Below are positions 15,726 to 24,242 of a stretch of DNA of 64,000 nt, one piece after another. Location: positions 33,770-97,769 of the forward strand of contig DLPV01000003.1 in NCBI GenBank assembly GCA_002477465.1. The letters are read 5' to 3'. The translations under genes were made by a program, and so were the position numbers. The DNA is from Gammaproteobacteria bacterium UBA7449. GTDB lineage: Bacteria > Pseudomonadota > Gammaproteobacteria > Pseudomonadales > Pseudohongiellaceae. Numbering within the stretch: the first letter of the stretch is position 1; each line of letters starts with the position of its first letter. The notes below the pieces were generated by a model, which made no database searches, was not told the DNA's origin, and saw nothing but the letters and a program-made list of their open reading frames with translations.

Positions 15726-17909
15726 ATGAAAACTACCCAACAGCAAAAAACTATACTGCCTGGAAAACCGATCAAGCTTGCCGCAGCGACACTTGGCCTT
15801 GCCGTGTTGACTGCCTGCGGAGGAGAAGCACCGTCAACTACGGCAATTGAAGTTGCGACCACACCACCGGTATCAGCCGAGACAAATGCAGTCACAGCGG
15901 CTGTTTCTTTTGATACCCAGGCTGACTCAGGTGCGGGCCTCTATGAGCTGAACTGCGCGGTCTGTCATGGCGCCAACCTGGAAGGGACCACCCTGGGACC
16001 GCTGCTGTCGGGCAGTAGCTTTATACAGCGCTGGGGTGGGCAGACCCCCGCTCTACTGCTGGGCAATATCCGGGCAAATATGCCGCCGGGCGGAAATGAA
16101 AGTCTGACTGAGGGAAACTATATCGATATCGTTGCTCATATTCTCAGCGTGAATGGTGTTGACAGCGTAGTGGCTGCGCTAACAGCGGAAACCGATTTTG
16201 AGATTTCTGACAATATCTCGCAAGTCGTGGCGCGCCGAGAACGGGCGGAACCACCGGCGCCTGAAGGATTAACCGTAGCCGGTAACACCGAGGATTTTGT
16301 GCCCTTTGTCCCGCTTAGCGATGCCATGTTGAGAGACCCCAGCCCTAACGACTGGCCCATGCATCGTCGCAACTACTACGCCCACTCCTACAGCCCGCTC
16401 GATCAGATCGACAAGGGCAATGTGGGCAACCTGACTCTTGAGTGGGTCTGGAATATGCATGAGGGCGACTCGGAACCGGCGCCGCTGGTTTACAACGGGA
16501 TTGTCTACCTGATAAATCCCGGTAACGTTATCCAGGCGCTGGACGGCAAGACTGGCGAACTCATCTGGGAGCACTGGAGTGGCCCGGCCAATCGCCAGGA
16601 CATGCGGAATATTGCGATGTACGAGGACAAGATCATCCAGGCCACCACGGATGCCCGCCTGGTTGCCCTGGATGCGCGCACCGGTGAACAGGTATGGGAA
16701 GCTATAGTCGCAGATAACAGCAAGGGCTTTTCGAACTCCTCTGGCCCGATAGTCGCTGATGGCAAGGTGATCCTGGGGCTGGCGGGCTGCGCGCGCTATA
16801 TCCCTGAGGACTGCTACATCAGCGCCTATGACGCCGATGATGGTGAGTTGCTTTGGCAATTTGAAACTATTGCGGAGATGGGAGAACCCGGCGGCGACAC
16901 CTGGGGTGGCCTCGACAATATCTTCCGCGCCGGCGGTGAAACCTGGATAACCGGTTCCTACGATCCCGACCTGAAGCTCACCTACTGGGGCACAGCACAA
17001 CAGAAGCCCTGGGTGCCGGTATCTCGCCACATGACAATTAACGATGTCGGCCTCTATACCAACTCAACGGTTGCGGTCAGCACCGATACCGGCGAGCTGG
17101 ACTGGTATTTCCAGCACGTGCCAGCTGAAGCGCTGGACCTGGATGAGGTGTTTGAGCGCGTGCTTATTAATCGTGGCGGTGAGCAGTTGGTTTACTCGCT
17201 CGGCAAGTACGGCATTCTCTGGAAGAACGACCGCGTCACGGGCGAGTTCAAAGGCTTTACGGAAACGGTCTTCCAGAATGCCTTCACCCATATCGACCCG
17301 GAAACTGGTGCAGTGACCTACCGCGAAGATATCCAGAATGCCCAGCTTAACGAGTGGACCTCAGCCTGCCCTTCCAGTGCCGGTGGCAAGGACTGGCATT
17401 CCATGACCTACCACCCACCTTCGGGACTGATCATTGCGCCCCTGAGCCAGACCTGCCTGGAAAATGCGGCCCGCGAGGTCGCTCTGGTTCAGGGCGGTGG
17501 CGGCCTGGCGGCCAGTCGCAAGTTCTTCGAGATGCCCGGTACCGATGGCAACCTGGGTAAGGTCGGGGCCTACCATGCGGACACCATGGAAGAAGTCTGG
17601 AGTCATCAGCAGCGTGCCTCGCTGCACACCGGCACTATCTCTACTGGCGGCGGTCTGGTGTTTGTCGGTGACCTGGATCGACGCTTCAAGGCTTTCGATG
17701 TGGATACCGGCGACATCCTCTGGGAAACCCGACTCGGGACGTCGGTGCAGGGACATCCGGTCTCTTTTGCTATTGATGGCAAACAGTATATTGCTGTAAC
17801 CACCGCCTTGGGTGGCACCAGCCCACGCACAGTGCCAGGTGTTATTGCGACGGAGATTACCTATCCGCGCTGGGGTAATGCGATCTACGTTTTTTCCTTA
17901 CCGGATTAA
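15726..17909 (+). CDS. Lipoprotein PQQ-dependent dehydrogenase with N-terminal cytochrome c (copy 1)
   Basis: 727 residues from the ATG at 15726. Lipobox LTAC puts the acylated Cys near 31. Haem c site CAVCHG at about 77-82 with NMPPGG as the likely axial Met. Residues about 190-727 form an eight-bladed quinoprotein propeller with repeated blade endings (ALDGKTGELIWEH, ALDARTGEQVWEA, AYDADDGELLWQF, AFDVDTGDILWET) and GGKDWHSMTYHPPSG. It should oxidise an alcohol or sugar in the periplasm and pass electrons to the fused haem. The usual quinohaemoprotein order is reversed: the cytochrome is N-terminal. A close paralogue lies at 18490-20616. Confidence 0.9.
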   Translation: MKTTQQQKTILPGKPIKLAAATLGLAVLTACGGEAPSTTAIEVATTPPVSAETNAVTAAVSFDTQADSGAGLYELNCAVCHGANLEGTTLGPLLSGSSFIQRWGGQTPALLLGNIRANMPPGGNESLTEGNYIDIVAHILSVNGVDSVVAALTAETDFEISDNISQVVARRERAEPPAPEGLTVAGNTEDFVPFVPLSDAMLRDPSPNDWPMHRRNYYAHSYSPLDQIDKGNVGNLTLEWVWNMHEGDSEPAPLVYNGIVYLINPGNVIQALDGKTGELIWEHWSGPANRQDMRNIAMYEDKIIQATTDARLVALDARTGEQVWEAIVADNSKGFSNSSGPIVADGKVILGLAGCARYIPEDCYISAYDADDGELLWQFETIAEMGEPGGDTWGGLDNIFRAGGETWITGSYDPDLKLTYWGTAQQKPWVPVSRHMTINDVGLYTNSTVAVSTDTGELDWYFQHVPAEALDLDEVFERVLINRGGEQLVYSLGKYGILWKNDRVTGEFKGFTETVFQNAFTHIDPETGAVTYREDIQNAQLNEWTSACPSSAGGKDWHSMTYHPPSGLIIAPLSQTCLENAAREVALVQGGGGLAASRKFFEMPGTDGNLGKVGAYHADTMEEVWSHQQRASLHTGTISTGGGLVFVGDLDRRFKAFDVDTGDILWETRLGTSVQGHPVSFAIDGKQYIAVTTALGGTSPRTVPGVIATEITYPRWGNAIYVFSLPD

Positions 17910-17943
17910 GCGCGAGCTGAACTGAATCGAGAAATGTAGCAAG

Positions 17944-18435
17944 TTGGCCAACGCGACGCTGTATTTTTTCTGCGGGAAGATGGGTGCAGGGAAAACCACC
18001 CACTCAAAATCGCTTGCTACTGAAAAGAATGCGGTTCTAATTTCGGAGGACGAGTGGCTTTCGAGACTGTTTCCTAACCAGATAGAAAATTTTGAGGATT
18101 ATCACCACTACGCGGCCAGACTGAGGCCTTTGGTTGAGGCCCATGTGACAAATATCCTGGAAACCGGCACTGACGTGGTTCTGGATTTCGCTGCTAATAC
18201 TGAACGGCAGCGCAATTGGTTTCGAGATCTTTACAATGCGGCTCAGGCTAAAGGGCAGCTGATCTACGTAAAGGCCAGCGATGAAACCTGCCTTGCCCAG
18301 CTTGCAAAACGACGTGTCGAACAACCCGAGCGTGCCCGCTTCGACAACGCATCAGTTTTTGAAGAAGTAAGCAGTTATTTTCAGGAACCAGATGACCAGG
18401 AAGGAATTGACATAGAAATCATTATAAGAAGCTGA
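17944..18435 (+). CDS. P-loop kinase-like protein (AAA_33 / zeta-like)
   Basis: 163 residues from a TTG at 17944. Walker A CGKMGAGKTTHS, then LISEDEWLSRLFP (substrate Asp pair), DVVLDFAANT (Walker B-like) and a lid region AKRRVEQPERARF. This is the pattern of small-molecule kinases and zeta-toxin relatives; no antitoxin is visible beside it. It lies between two near-identical PQQ dehydrogenase genes on the same strand, an odd place for a cytoplasmic kinase. Substrate unknown. Confidence 0.78.
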   Translation: MANATLYFFCGKMGAGKTTHSKSLATEKNAVLISEDEWLSRLFPNQIENFEDYHHYAARLRPLVEAHVTNILETGTDVVLDFAANTERQRNWFRDLYNAAQAKGQLIYVKASDETCLAQLAKRRVEQPERARFDNASVFEEVSSYFQEPDDQEGIDIEIIIRS

Positions 18436-18489
18436 ACGCAGTCACCTGACTACTCCAGCACTCATTACCTTGTGCGAGGTGTGTGAACA

Positions 18490-20616
18490 ATGAAAGCCCT
18501 AACAATTACAAGTCGCTTTCCCATAGCCCTGACCCTTCTCGCTCTCACTGCCTGTGGTGAGTCCATGCAACAAACTGCCGCACCGGCAGATACGCCAGCC
18601 CCGGGACCAAGCTTCGCCAGCCAGGCGGACGCCGGTGTAGCGAGCTACGCCATGAGTTGCGGCGCCTGTCACGGCGCCGAGCTGCAGGGCTCCGCGCTTG
18701 GGCCCATGCTCAGTGGGGGCGGCTTTCTCGGCAGCTACGGTCGGCAGTCCCCGGCTGACTTCTTCAATTTTGTTAAGGCAAATATGCCGCCTGGAGGCAA
18801 TGAAGGAATAAGCGATGACGACTACTGGTCTATCGTCGCGCATGTCATGCGCACAAATGGCGTGGCGGACACCAACCCGGTGTTGGATGCCAGCGCCAGC
18901 TATGCCATGGCAGCCAATATTCCTGGCGTGAATCCCGCGCTCACGCAGCAGCGCATCGAAGCAGATAGACCCACTGGCGTGGTCGCAGCCGGCACGATTG
19001 AAAACTATGCCCCGGTGACCGATGCCATGCTCACCAATCCATCACCAGATGATTGGCTGATGCTGAGAGGCAACTATCAGGCCTGGAGCTATTCGGAGCT
19101 GGATCAGATCAACGCGGGCAACGTCGGAGAGCTGCGTCTGGAATGGATGTGGTCCATGCATGAGGGAGACTCTGAACCATCACCGCTGGTTTATAACGGC
19201 GTCGTTTATTTGATTAATACCAGCAATATTATTCAGGCCCTTGATGGCCAGACCGGCAATCTGATCTGGGAGCATCATGCCGGTCCCTTCGATAGTGAAG
19301 ACATGCGCAACATCGCGATCTACAACGACAAGATTATCCACGCCACCACCGATGCACGCCTGTTAGCTCTGGACGCGCGCACTGGCGAGAAGGTCTGGGA
19401 AGTGGAGATCGCAGATGGCAGTAAGGGCTTTGGCAACTCCAGTGGCCCTATCGTGGCAGATGGCAAGGTCATTCAGGGCTTGCTCGGCTGTTCCCGATAC
19501 ATCGAGGATGACTGCTACATCAGCGCTCACGACGCCAACACCGGCGAGTTAGCCTGGCGTTTCAATACCATAGCCGAATCAGATCAGCCCGGCGGCGATA
19601 CCTGGGGTGGAATCGAAGACCTATTTCGCGCCGGCGGGGAAACCTGGATCACGGGCACTTACGATCCCGAGTTAAATCTGACTTACTGGGGCACCGCGCA
19701 ACAGAAACCTTGGATGCCCGCCAGTCGCTCTCTTTCCATCAATGATGCGGGCCTGTTCACCAACTCAACCGTTGCGGTGAATGTGGAGAACGGCGAGTTA
19801 GACTGGTATTTCCAGCACGTACCTGCCGAAGCCCTGGACCTGGATGAAGTGTTTGAACGCGTGCTGATCGACCGTGGCGATGACAGGCTGGTGTTCTCAA
19901 TCGGCAAGCACGGCATCCTCTGGAAGCATGACCGGGTATCTGGTGAATTCATCTCCCACCAGGAAACGATCTTCCAGAACGCCTTCAGCAATATCGATCC
20001 TGAAACCGGTGCCGTGACATACCGGCAGGACATTCAGAATGCGCAGATAAATGCGTGGATCTCTGTGTGCCCATCTACAGCAGGCGGTAAGGACTGGCAC
20101 TCAATGTCCTACCATGAACCGACTGCAAACCTGATAATCCCGCTAAGCCAATCCTGTCTGGAAATTGCTGCCAGGGAGGTGCCTCTGGTGCACGGAGCAG
20201 GAGGCACCGCCGCTAACCGTCGCTGGTTTGAGATGCCCGGCTCCGACGGCAACATGGGCAAACTCGCTGCCTACAACGTGGATACCATGGAAGAAGTCTG
20301 GTCCTATGAGCAACGTGCGGCATTCTTGACAGGCGTCCTCTCCACGGCGGGCAATGTCGCCTTTGTGGGAGACCTGGACCGTTATTTTCGTGCCCATGAT
20401 ACCGACAGCGGCGAGATCTTATGGGAGACTCGTCTGGGCACTTCGGTACAGGGGCACCCCGTTAGTTTTGCCATAGATGGTAAACAGTATATCGCTGTCA
20501 CCACGGCAATGGGTGCACGTGGCGTAAGCCCACGGACAGTGCCGAGGGTAGTGACTCCCGATGTGCGCCATCCGAGCAGTGGTAATGCGTTATACGTGTT
20601 CAGCCTCGGCAACTAG
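18490..20616 (+). CDS. Lipoprotein PQQ-dependent dehydrogenase with N-terminal cytochrome c (copy 2)
   Basis: 708 residues. Lipobox LTAC near residue 22, haem site CGACHGAEL near 57, NMPPGG for the axial ligand, then the same propeller as copy 1. Long stretches match copy 1 exactly or nearly (for example FQHVPAEALDLDEVFERVLI and ETRLGTSVQGHPVSFAIDGK), while the linker after the cytochrome differs. The pair is a tandem duplication that has diverged, probably for different substrates. GTGTGAACA precedes the ATG, so the ribosome site is weak. Confidence 0.9.
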   Translation: MKALTITSRFPIALTLLALTACGESMQQTAAPADTPAPGPSFASQADAGVASYAMSCGACHGAELQGSALGPMLSGGGFLGSYGRQSPADFFNFVKANMPPGGNEGISDDDYWSIVAHVMRTNGVADTNPVLDASASYAMAANIPGVNPALTQQRIEADRPTGVVAAGTIENYAPVTDAMLTNPSPDDWLMLRGNYQAWSYSELDQINAGNVGELRLEWMWSMHEGDSEPSPLVYNGVVYLINTSNIIQALDGQTGNLIWEHHAGPFDSEDMRNIAIYNDKIIHATTDARLLALDARTGEKVWEVEIADGSKGFGNSSGPIVADGKVIQGLLGCSRYIEDDCYISAHDANTGELAWRFNTIAESDQPGGDTWGGIEDLFRAGGETWITGTYDPELNLTYWGTAQQKPWMPASRSLSINDAGLFTNSTVAVNVENGELDWYFQHVPAEALDLDEVFERVLIDRGDDRLVFSIGKHGILWKHDRVSGEFISHQETIFQNAFSNIDPETGAVTYRQDIQNAQINAWISVCPSTAGGKDWHSMSYHEPTANLIIPLSQSCLEIAAREVPLVHGAGGTAANRRWFEMPGSDGNMGKLAAYNVDTMEEVWSYEQRAAFLTGVLSTAGNVAFVGDLDRYFRAHDTDSGEILWETRLGTSVQGHPVSFAIDGKQYIAVTTAMGARGVSPRTVPRVVTPDVRHPSSGNALYVFSLGN

Positions 20617-20738
20617 AGACTTTAGCTATCACTCGAGACGAGCAATCGGGGCTAAAGCCCCGCGCCGGAACCAGCGCTTTCGCTTCGCCATAAAAGTCAC
20701 TTGGGGTAGACTCGCTACGCACATATTGGAACCAGAAC

Positions 20739-21158
20739 ATGAATGAAGAAACAGACTCCCCTGAGGTGACTCCAGACCCAGAGCCTGCGCCCAGCAACAT
20801 CGGTCGGATAGAGTGGGTCGACCTGACAGTTGGTGACGCTGAACACATCAAGAGTTTTTATTGCAACGTCGTGGGTTGGAAGAGCACGGATGTTGAAATG
20901 GGCACTTACTCAGACTTCAATATTAGCTTGCCTGAAACCGGGGACACGGTTGCGGGCATCTGTCATGCCCGGGGCCTCAATGCCAATATGCCCTCCCAGT
21001 GGCTACTCTATGTGCGGGTAGCGGATGTGACATTGAGTGCCGCCGAAACCGAACAGCGTGGCGGCAAGGTACTGGACGGGCCGCGGCGCATGGGGGGCAG
21101 CAATTTCTGTGTAATCGAAGACCCGGCCGGTGCAGTGCTGGCGCTGATATCAGACTAA
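20739..21158 (+). CDS. VOC (glyoxalase/bleomycin resistance) family protein
   Basis: 139 residues with one vicinal-oxygen-chelate unit pair: GRIEWVDLTVGDAEHIKSFY, then YVRVADVTLSAAETEQRGG, ending VIEDPAGAVLALISD. These proteins bind a divalent metal and act on small electrophiles or bind drugs; the specific role is unknown. Its stop overlaps the next start by one base (TAATG), so translation is coupled to the GFA gene. Confidence 0.85.
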   Translation: MNEETDSPEVTPDPEPAPSNIGRIEWVDLTVGDAEHIKSFYCNVVGWKSTDVEMGTYSDFNISLPETGDTVAGICHARGLNANMPSQWLLYVRVADVTLSAAETEQRGGKVLDGPRRMGGSNFCVIEDPAGAVLALISD

Positions 21159-21544
21159 TGCCTGTTTTCCGGGGTCAATGTCACTGTGGCGCGGTGCAGT
21201 TCGAGATTCACAATCAGGAGGCACTGGAAGGGCCAAGGCGCTGTGACTGTTCCCTGTGTCAAAAGAAGGGAGTGGTGATGGGCACGGCGGGGATAGCCGA
21301 TCTCATCATCACTCGGGGCGAAGACAAACTAAGTCTGTACCAGTGGAATACGGGCACTGCCCGTCACTATTTCTGCTCGGTCTGCGGTATTTACACTCAC
21401 CACCAGCGCCGGGTCGCACCGGATGAATTTGGATTTAACCTGGCTTGCATAGAGGACGTTGATCCCGCACTCTTTGCCAGCGCACCGATGACCGACGGAC
21501 GGGCACTCTCCCTGGTCGAGGAAGCAGAAGCACGTAAACCATAA
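21158..21544 (+). CDS. GFA family (glutathione-dependent formaldehyde-activating enzyme-like) protein
   Basis: 128 residues. The zinc Cys motifs of the family are clear: GQCHCGAVQF, RRCDCSLCQKKG and HYFCSVCGIYTHH. The true Gfa enzyme speeds glutathione-formaldehyde adduct formation, but most family members have no proven activity. A glutathione/formaldehyde link would match FghA at 10.4 kb, though they are not adjacent. Start chosen from the TAATG overlap with the VOC gene. Confidence 0.87.
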   Translation: MPVFRGQCHCGAVQFEIHNQEALEGPRRCDCSLCQKKGVVMGTAGIADLIITRGEDKLSLYQWNTGTARHYFCSVCGIYTHHQRRVAPDEFGFNLACIEDVDPALFASAPMTDGRALSLVEEAEARKP

Positions 21545-21560
21545 CCTTCAGGAACCCGGT

Positions 21561-22061
21561 ATGGGAACAATCGAGAGAATCTACTTGGCGCGAGGTAAGC
21601 GCCAGGCCATCGAGCAAGTTGAAGCAGCCAGCCTGGAAGCAGGCAAAGGCATTGTCGGCGATCGTTATCACCAGCTTGCCGAGCAGCACCTGGCAAAAGG
21701 CATGGAGGTAATGCAGAACCATGTGAGCCTGGTGGAGCAGGAAGCGCTGGATAAGTTCATGCAGGATCAAGGGCTGCACTATGACTACGGCGACTTCCGC
21801 CGCAGCGTAATCACCTCAGGCATAGATCTAAATGCCTTGGTCGGAAAGCAATTCCGGCTGGGCAATGCGGTGCTCTATGGCGTCGAACTATGCGAACCCT
21901 GTTCCTATCTGGCGAGTATTATTCATAAGTCCGTACTGCCGGAAATGACGGTAAGCGCTGGTTTGCGTGCCACCGTGATTGAATCAGGTGAAATCAAAGC
22001 CGGGGATTCATTAGGCGAAATTGGATCCGCTGCTAGACCTGAAGGCCAGCAACCAACATAA
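21561..22061 (+). CDS. MOSC domain protein
   Basis: 166 residues. GIVGDRYH, VSLVEQEAL, RRSVITSGIDLNALVGKQF and LCEPCSYLA give the molybdenum cofactor sulfurase C-terminal (MOSC) pattern, with the conserved Cys in CEPC that carries or senses sulfur. Stand-alone MOSC proteins such as YiiM reduce N-hydroxylated compounds with a molybdenum cofactor. AGGA precedes the ATG. Follows the GFA gene by 16 bases in the same run. Confidence 0.87.
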   Translation: MGTIERIYLARGKRQAIEQVEAASLEAGKGIVGDRYHQLAEQHLAKGMEVMQNHVSLVEQEALDKFMQDQGLHYDYGDFRRSVITSGIDLNALVGKQFRLGNAVLYGVELCEPCSYLASIIHKSVLPEMTVSAGLRATVIESGEIKAGDSLGEIGSAARPEGQQPT

Positions 22062-22081
22062 CAAACCTAATTGGTAAGCAG

Positions 22082-22996
22082 ATGATATTTCGAATTCTCC
22101 TTGCGGGCTTTGGCATGCTGCTCAGTACCTTGCTGCAAGCACAGACCGAACCTTACATCTTCGTACTCGGCGTTGGTCAGGACGCGAGCTTTCCTCAGGC
22201 AGGTTGCTACGAGCCCCGCTGCATGCCGGCCTGGGAGGACAGCTCGTTGCGCCAGGAGCCCACCGCCATTGCCGTCATTGATCGCGCTAACGAATCCAGT
22301 TACCTGTTTGAAGCGACCCCGGAGTTTCGCGACCAGCTATATCGATTGCAGCAAGAGGCGGCGCAACCCTTGTCTGGAATTTTTTTAACGCACGCCCACA
22401 TCGGGCATTACACCGGGCTCATGCATCTAGGCAGAGAAGCCATGGGGACTCGCGATATGCCGGTTTATGCCATGCCGCGTATGTCGGCATTCCTGAGGGA
22501 CAACGGACCATGGAGCCAGTTAGTAAGCCTCGGCAACATCGAACTGCGGGGCTTGCAGCACATGGCGCCAGTAAACCTCTCAACTGTTACAGTAACGCCA
22601 TTCCTGGTGCCCCATCGTGATGAATATTCTGAAACCGTCGGCTACCGCATTCAGGGACCAAACCGCTCTGCGATTTTTATTCCCGACATCAATAAATGGG
22701 AAGACTGGGATGAGAGCATTGTAGAGATGGTCGAGTCAGTGGACTATGCACTGATCGACGCATCATTTTTTGCCGATGGTGAACTCGGCAATCGAGACAT
22801 GTCCCAGATTCCGCACCCGTTTGTAGCTGAGACCATGGCCCTGTTCGAAGATTCAAGTTTGACTGTGCGTGACCGCATCTGGTTCATCCACATGAATCAG
22901 TCCAATCCACTATTGAACTCTAATACTGAACAGACCCGGATGGTGTTGGAAAATGGATTCAATGTGGCGCGGGAAGGCGTTCGGCTTCCACTCTAA
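22082..22996 (+). CDS. Exported PqqB-like metallo-beta-lactamase-fold protein
   Basis: 304 residues. An N-terminal hydrophobic signal (LLAGFGMLLSTLLQAQ) precedes a domain that opens like PqqB: VLGVGQDASFPQAGC, YEPRCMPAWE. Later LTHAHIGHYTGLMHLG is the metal loop and VPHRDEYSETVGYRI, IFIPDINKWEDW follow. Cytoplasmic PqqB hydroxylates the PQQ precursor; an exported homologue near two PQQ dehydrogenases suggests a role in periplasmic quinone or quinoprotein chemistry, which is inference. Twenty bases after the MOSC gene. Confidence 0.8.
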   Translation: MIFRILLAGFGMLLSTLLQAQTEPYIFVLGVGQDASFPQAGCYEPRCMPAWEDSSLRQEPTAIAVIDRANESSYLFEATPEFRDQLYRLQQEAAQPLSGIFLTHAHIGHYTGLMHLGREAMGTRDMPVYAMPRMSAFLRDNGPWSQLVSLGNIELRGLQHMAPVNLSTVTVTPFLVPHRDEYSETVGYRIQGPNRSAIFIPDINKWEDWDESIVEMVESVDYALIDASFFADGELGNRDMSQIPHPFVAETMALFEDSSLTVRDRIWFIHMNQSNPLLNSNTEQTRMVLENGFNVAREGVRLPL

Positions 22997-23084
22997 TGAT
23001 TTCCTCGTTGCCTGTCAGAGACAGCCCTGAAATTGATACAGCAAACGAATCACGAATAGCATTCGGCGCTATGTAGGGGGCAGC

Positions 23085-23300
23085 TCACGAGCCGCGACGA
23101 TTTAGTTGCTGCGGCGTTTTTTTAGAAACAGCCTTGACCAACTGCACCGCACTATAGTCATTAACCGCCTGCTGAGTCTCGTCCATGATATTCAATACCA
23201 GGGGGCCGGAGTCGAAGACTATTGGTTCATCCATCGGTTTACCGCTGAGCACAACCACGCGTTTTCCTGCTCCAGCCAGCGACGACTCGTTCAGCTTCTG
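23085..23300 (-). pseudogene. Pirin-family C-terminal remnant
   Basis: The minus strand carries an open stretch with GKRVVVLSGKPMDEPIVF followed by SGPLVLNIMDETQQAVNDY, which matches the conserved C-terminus of pirin/quercetinase proteins (LL-GxPLxEPI, GPFVMN, EI-QA-xDY). A stop codon lies immediately upstream of the fragment and there is no start codon, ribosome site or N-terminal cupin domain. It is a decayed fragment. The rest of the 380-base gap between 22997 and 23378 shows only a weak hairpin at 23091-23115. Confidence 0.6.
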
Positions 23301-23378
23301 TTAAGTCAAGCTCTTCCATACTAATATAAATAAATTTCGTTAAGGGCCAGTCCAAGCGCGAGTAATTGGGTAAAAGTT

Positions 23379-23939
23379 ATGAAGAGATCAATTCTAATTC
23401 TGTCACTCGGGGCCGCTATCCTGCTCTGTCAATCCGCATCAGCAGACCACCGGTCCTACAATCCCGGATTTTCTAATTGGCGCGTAAACAATTCTTATAG
23501 GCCTGGCGGCGGTGGTCGATTTTACCGACCTACGTACAGTGGTGTCTTCGACAGCGGTTATTATGGTCGGGGGTTCAATGGCCCGCGGCACCGAAACCGC
23601 GGCGGCCTCGTCAGCTTTTCCTACAATAACTATCAGCCCAGGCGGCGACCCCACTGGGGAGTTCGGCACTGGGATGGCGGTGCTTTCGTGGGTAGTGTAG
23701 TACTCAGCTCTCTGCTATTGCAGCCGGTACGCGATCGTAGTGTCGAGCGCATGGTGTATCGAACCCAAGCGGCTCCTTACGCTAACGAAGTCGTCCATGC
23801 AGGTAAAACCAGATACACTAGCGCCATCAGCAGGCGTCGCCTATTGCGAGATCTGGAAGGCAACTGTTTTGAACGAACCATCAATGGCGCTGGCGATGAG
23901 GTAAGAATTGAATTGGATCCCTATGAGTGCGCATACTAA
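23379..23939 (+). CDS. Secreted Gly/Tyr/Arg-rich hypothetical protein
   Basis: 186 residues. Signal peptide to SASA (about residue 22). The next 80 residues are rich in G, Y, R, N and F (YRPGGGGRFYRPTYSG, YGRGFNGPRHRNRGG), then a short hydrophobic segment VGSVVLSSLLLQPV, and a C-terminal part with one Cys pair (EGNCFERTING, DPYECAY) that may form a disulfide. Similar composition is seen in bacterial exported proteins of unknown role. Function not recognised. Confidence 0.72.
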   Translation: MKRSILILSLGAAILLCQSASADHRSYNPGFSNWRVNNSYRPGGGGRFYRPTYSGVFDSGYYGRGFNGPRHRNRGGLVSFSYNNYQPRRRPHWGVRHWDGGAFVGSVVLSSLLLQPVRDRSVERMVYRTQAAPYANEVVHAGKTRYTSAISRRRLLRDLEGNCFERTINGAGDEVRIELDPYECAY

Positions 23940-24061
23940 GTTGCTGCTTGGGGTAGGGCTGAGCACACTCTTCCACCCAATTGGAAATCTTTGATCGGAA
24001 CATTCATCTCGCCTCCCCCTCCAAATTCCGGCCCATCTATTTAAATAGTCTGCGGTCACCA

Positions 24062-24163
24062 GTGATTATCGAACGCGCAGACGTAGCGTTGTATGGTGCG
24101 AAACAGCGGGGGCGCAATTGCGTGCGCCTTCAACAGCTAACCGGAGACCTGGAGTTCGCAGAA
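24062..24163 (+). pseudogene. GGDEF-domain C-terminal remnant
   Basis: The translated stretch IIERADVALYGAKQRGRN followed by CVRLQQ is the hallmark end of diguanylate cyclase GGDEF domains (ERAD-ALY-AK-xGRN). No GGDEF signature, start or upstream domain remains in the 100 bases before it. It is a leftover of a deleted signalling gene, lying just before the M48 protease gene. The remainder of 23940-24242 holds nothing else recognisable. Confidence 0.65.
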
Positions 24164-24242
24164 CCAAGTCGCAAACCGATGCTCGACGAGCAGGAGCCTG
24201 CTACCAGCCAGCAAAATAAGCACAGAGGAGTAGAACGCGTCT

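Noticed and set aside
17944..18435. A toxin-antitoxin pair based on the zeta-like fold
   Set aside because: No small antitoxin gene lies on either side; both neighbours are PQQ dehydrogenases.
23106..23324. A 72-codon + strand gene
   Set aside because: The pirin-like remnant is on the other strand and explains the open frame.
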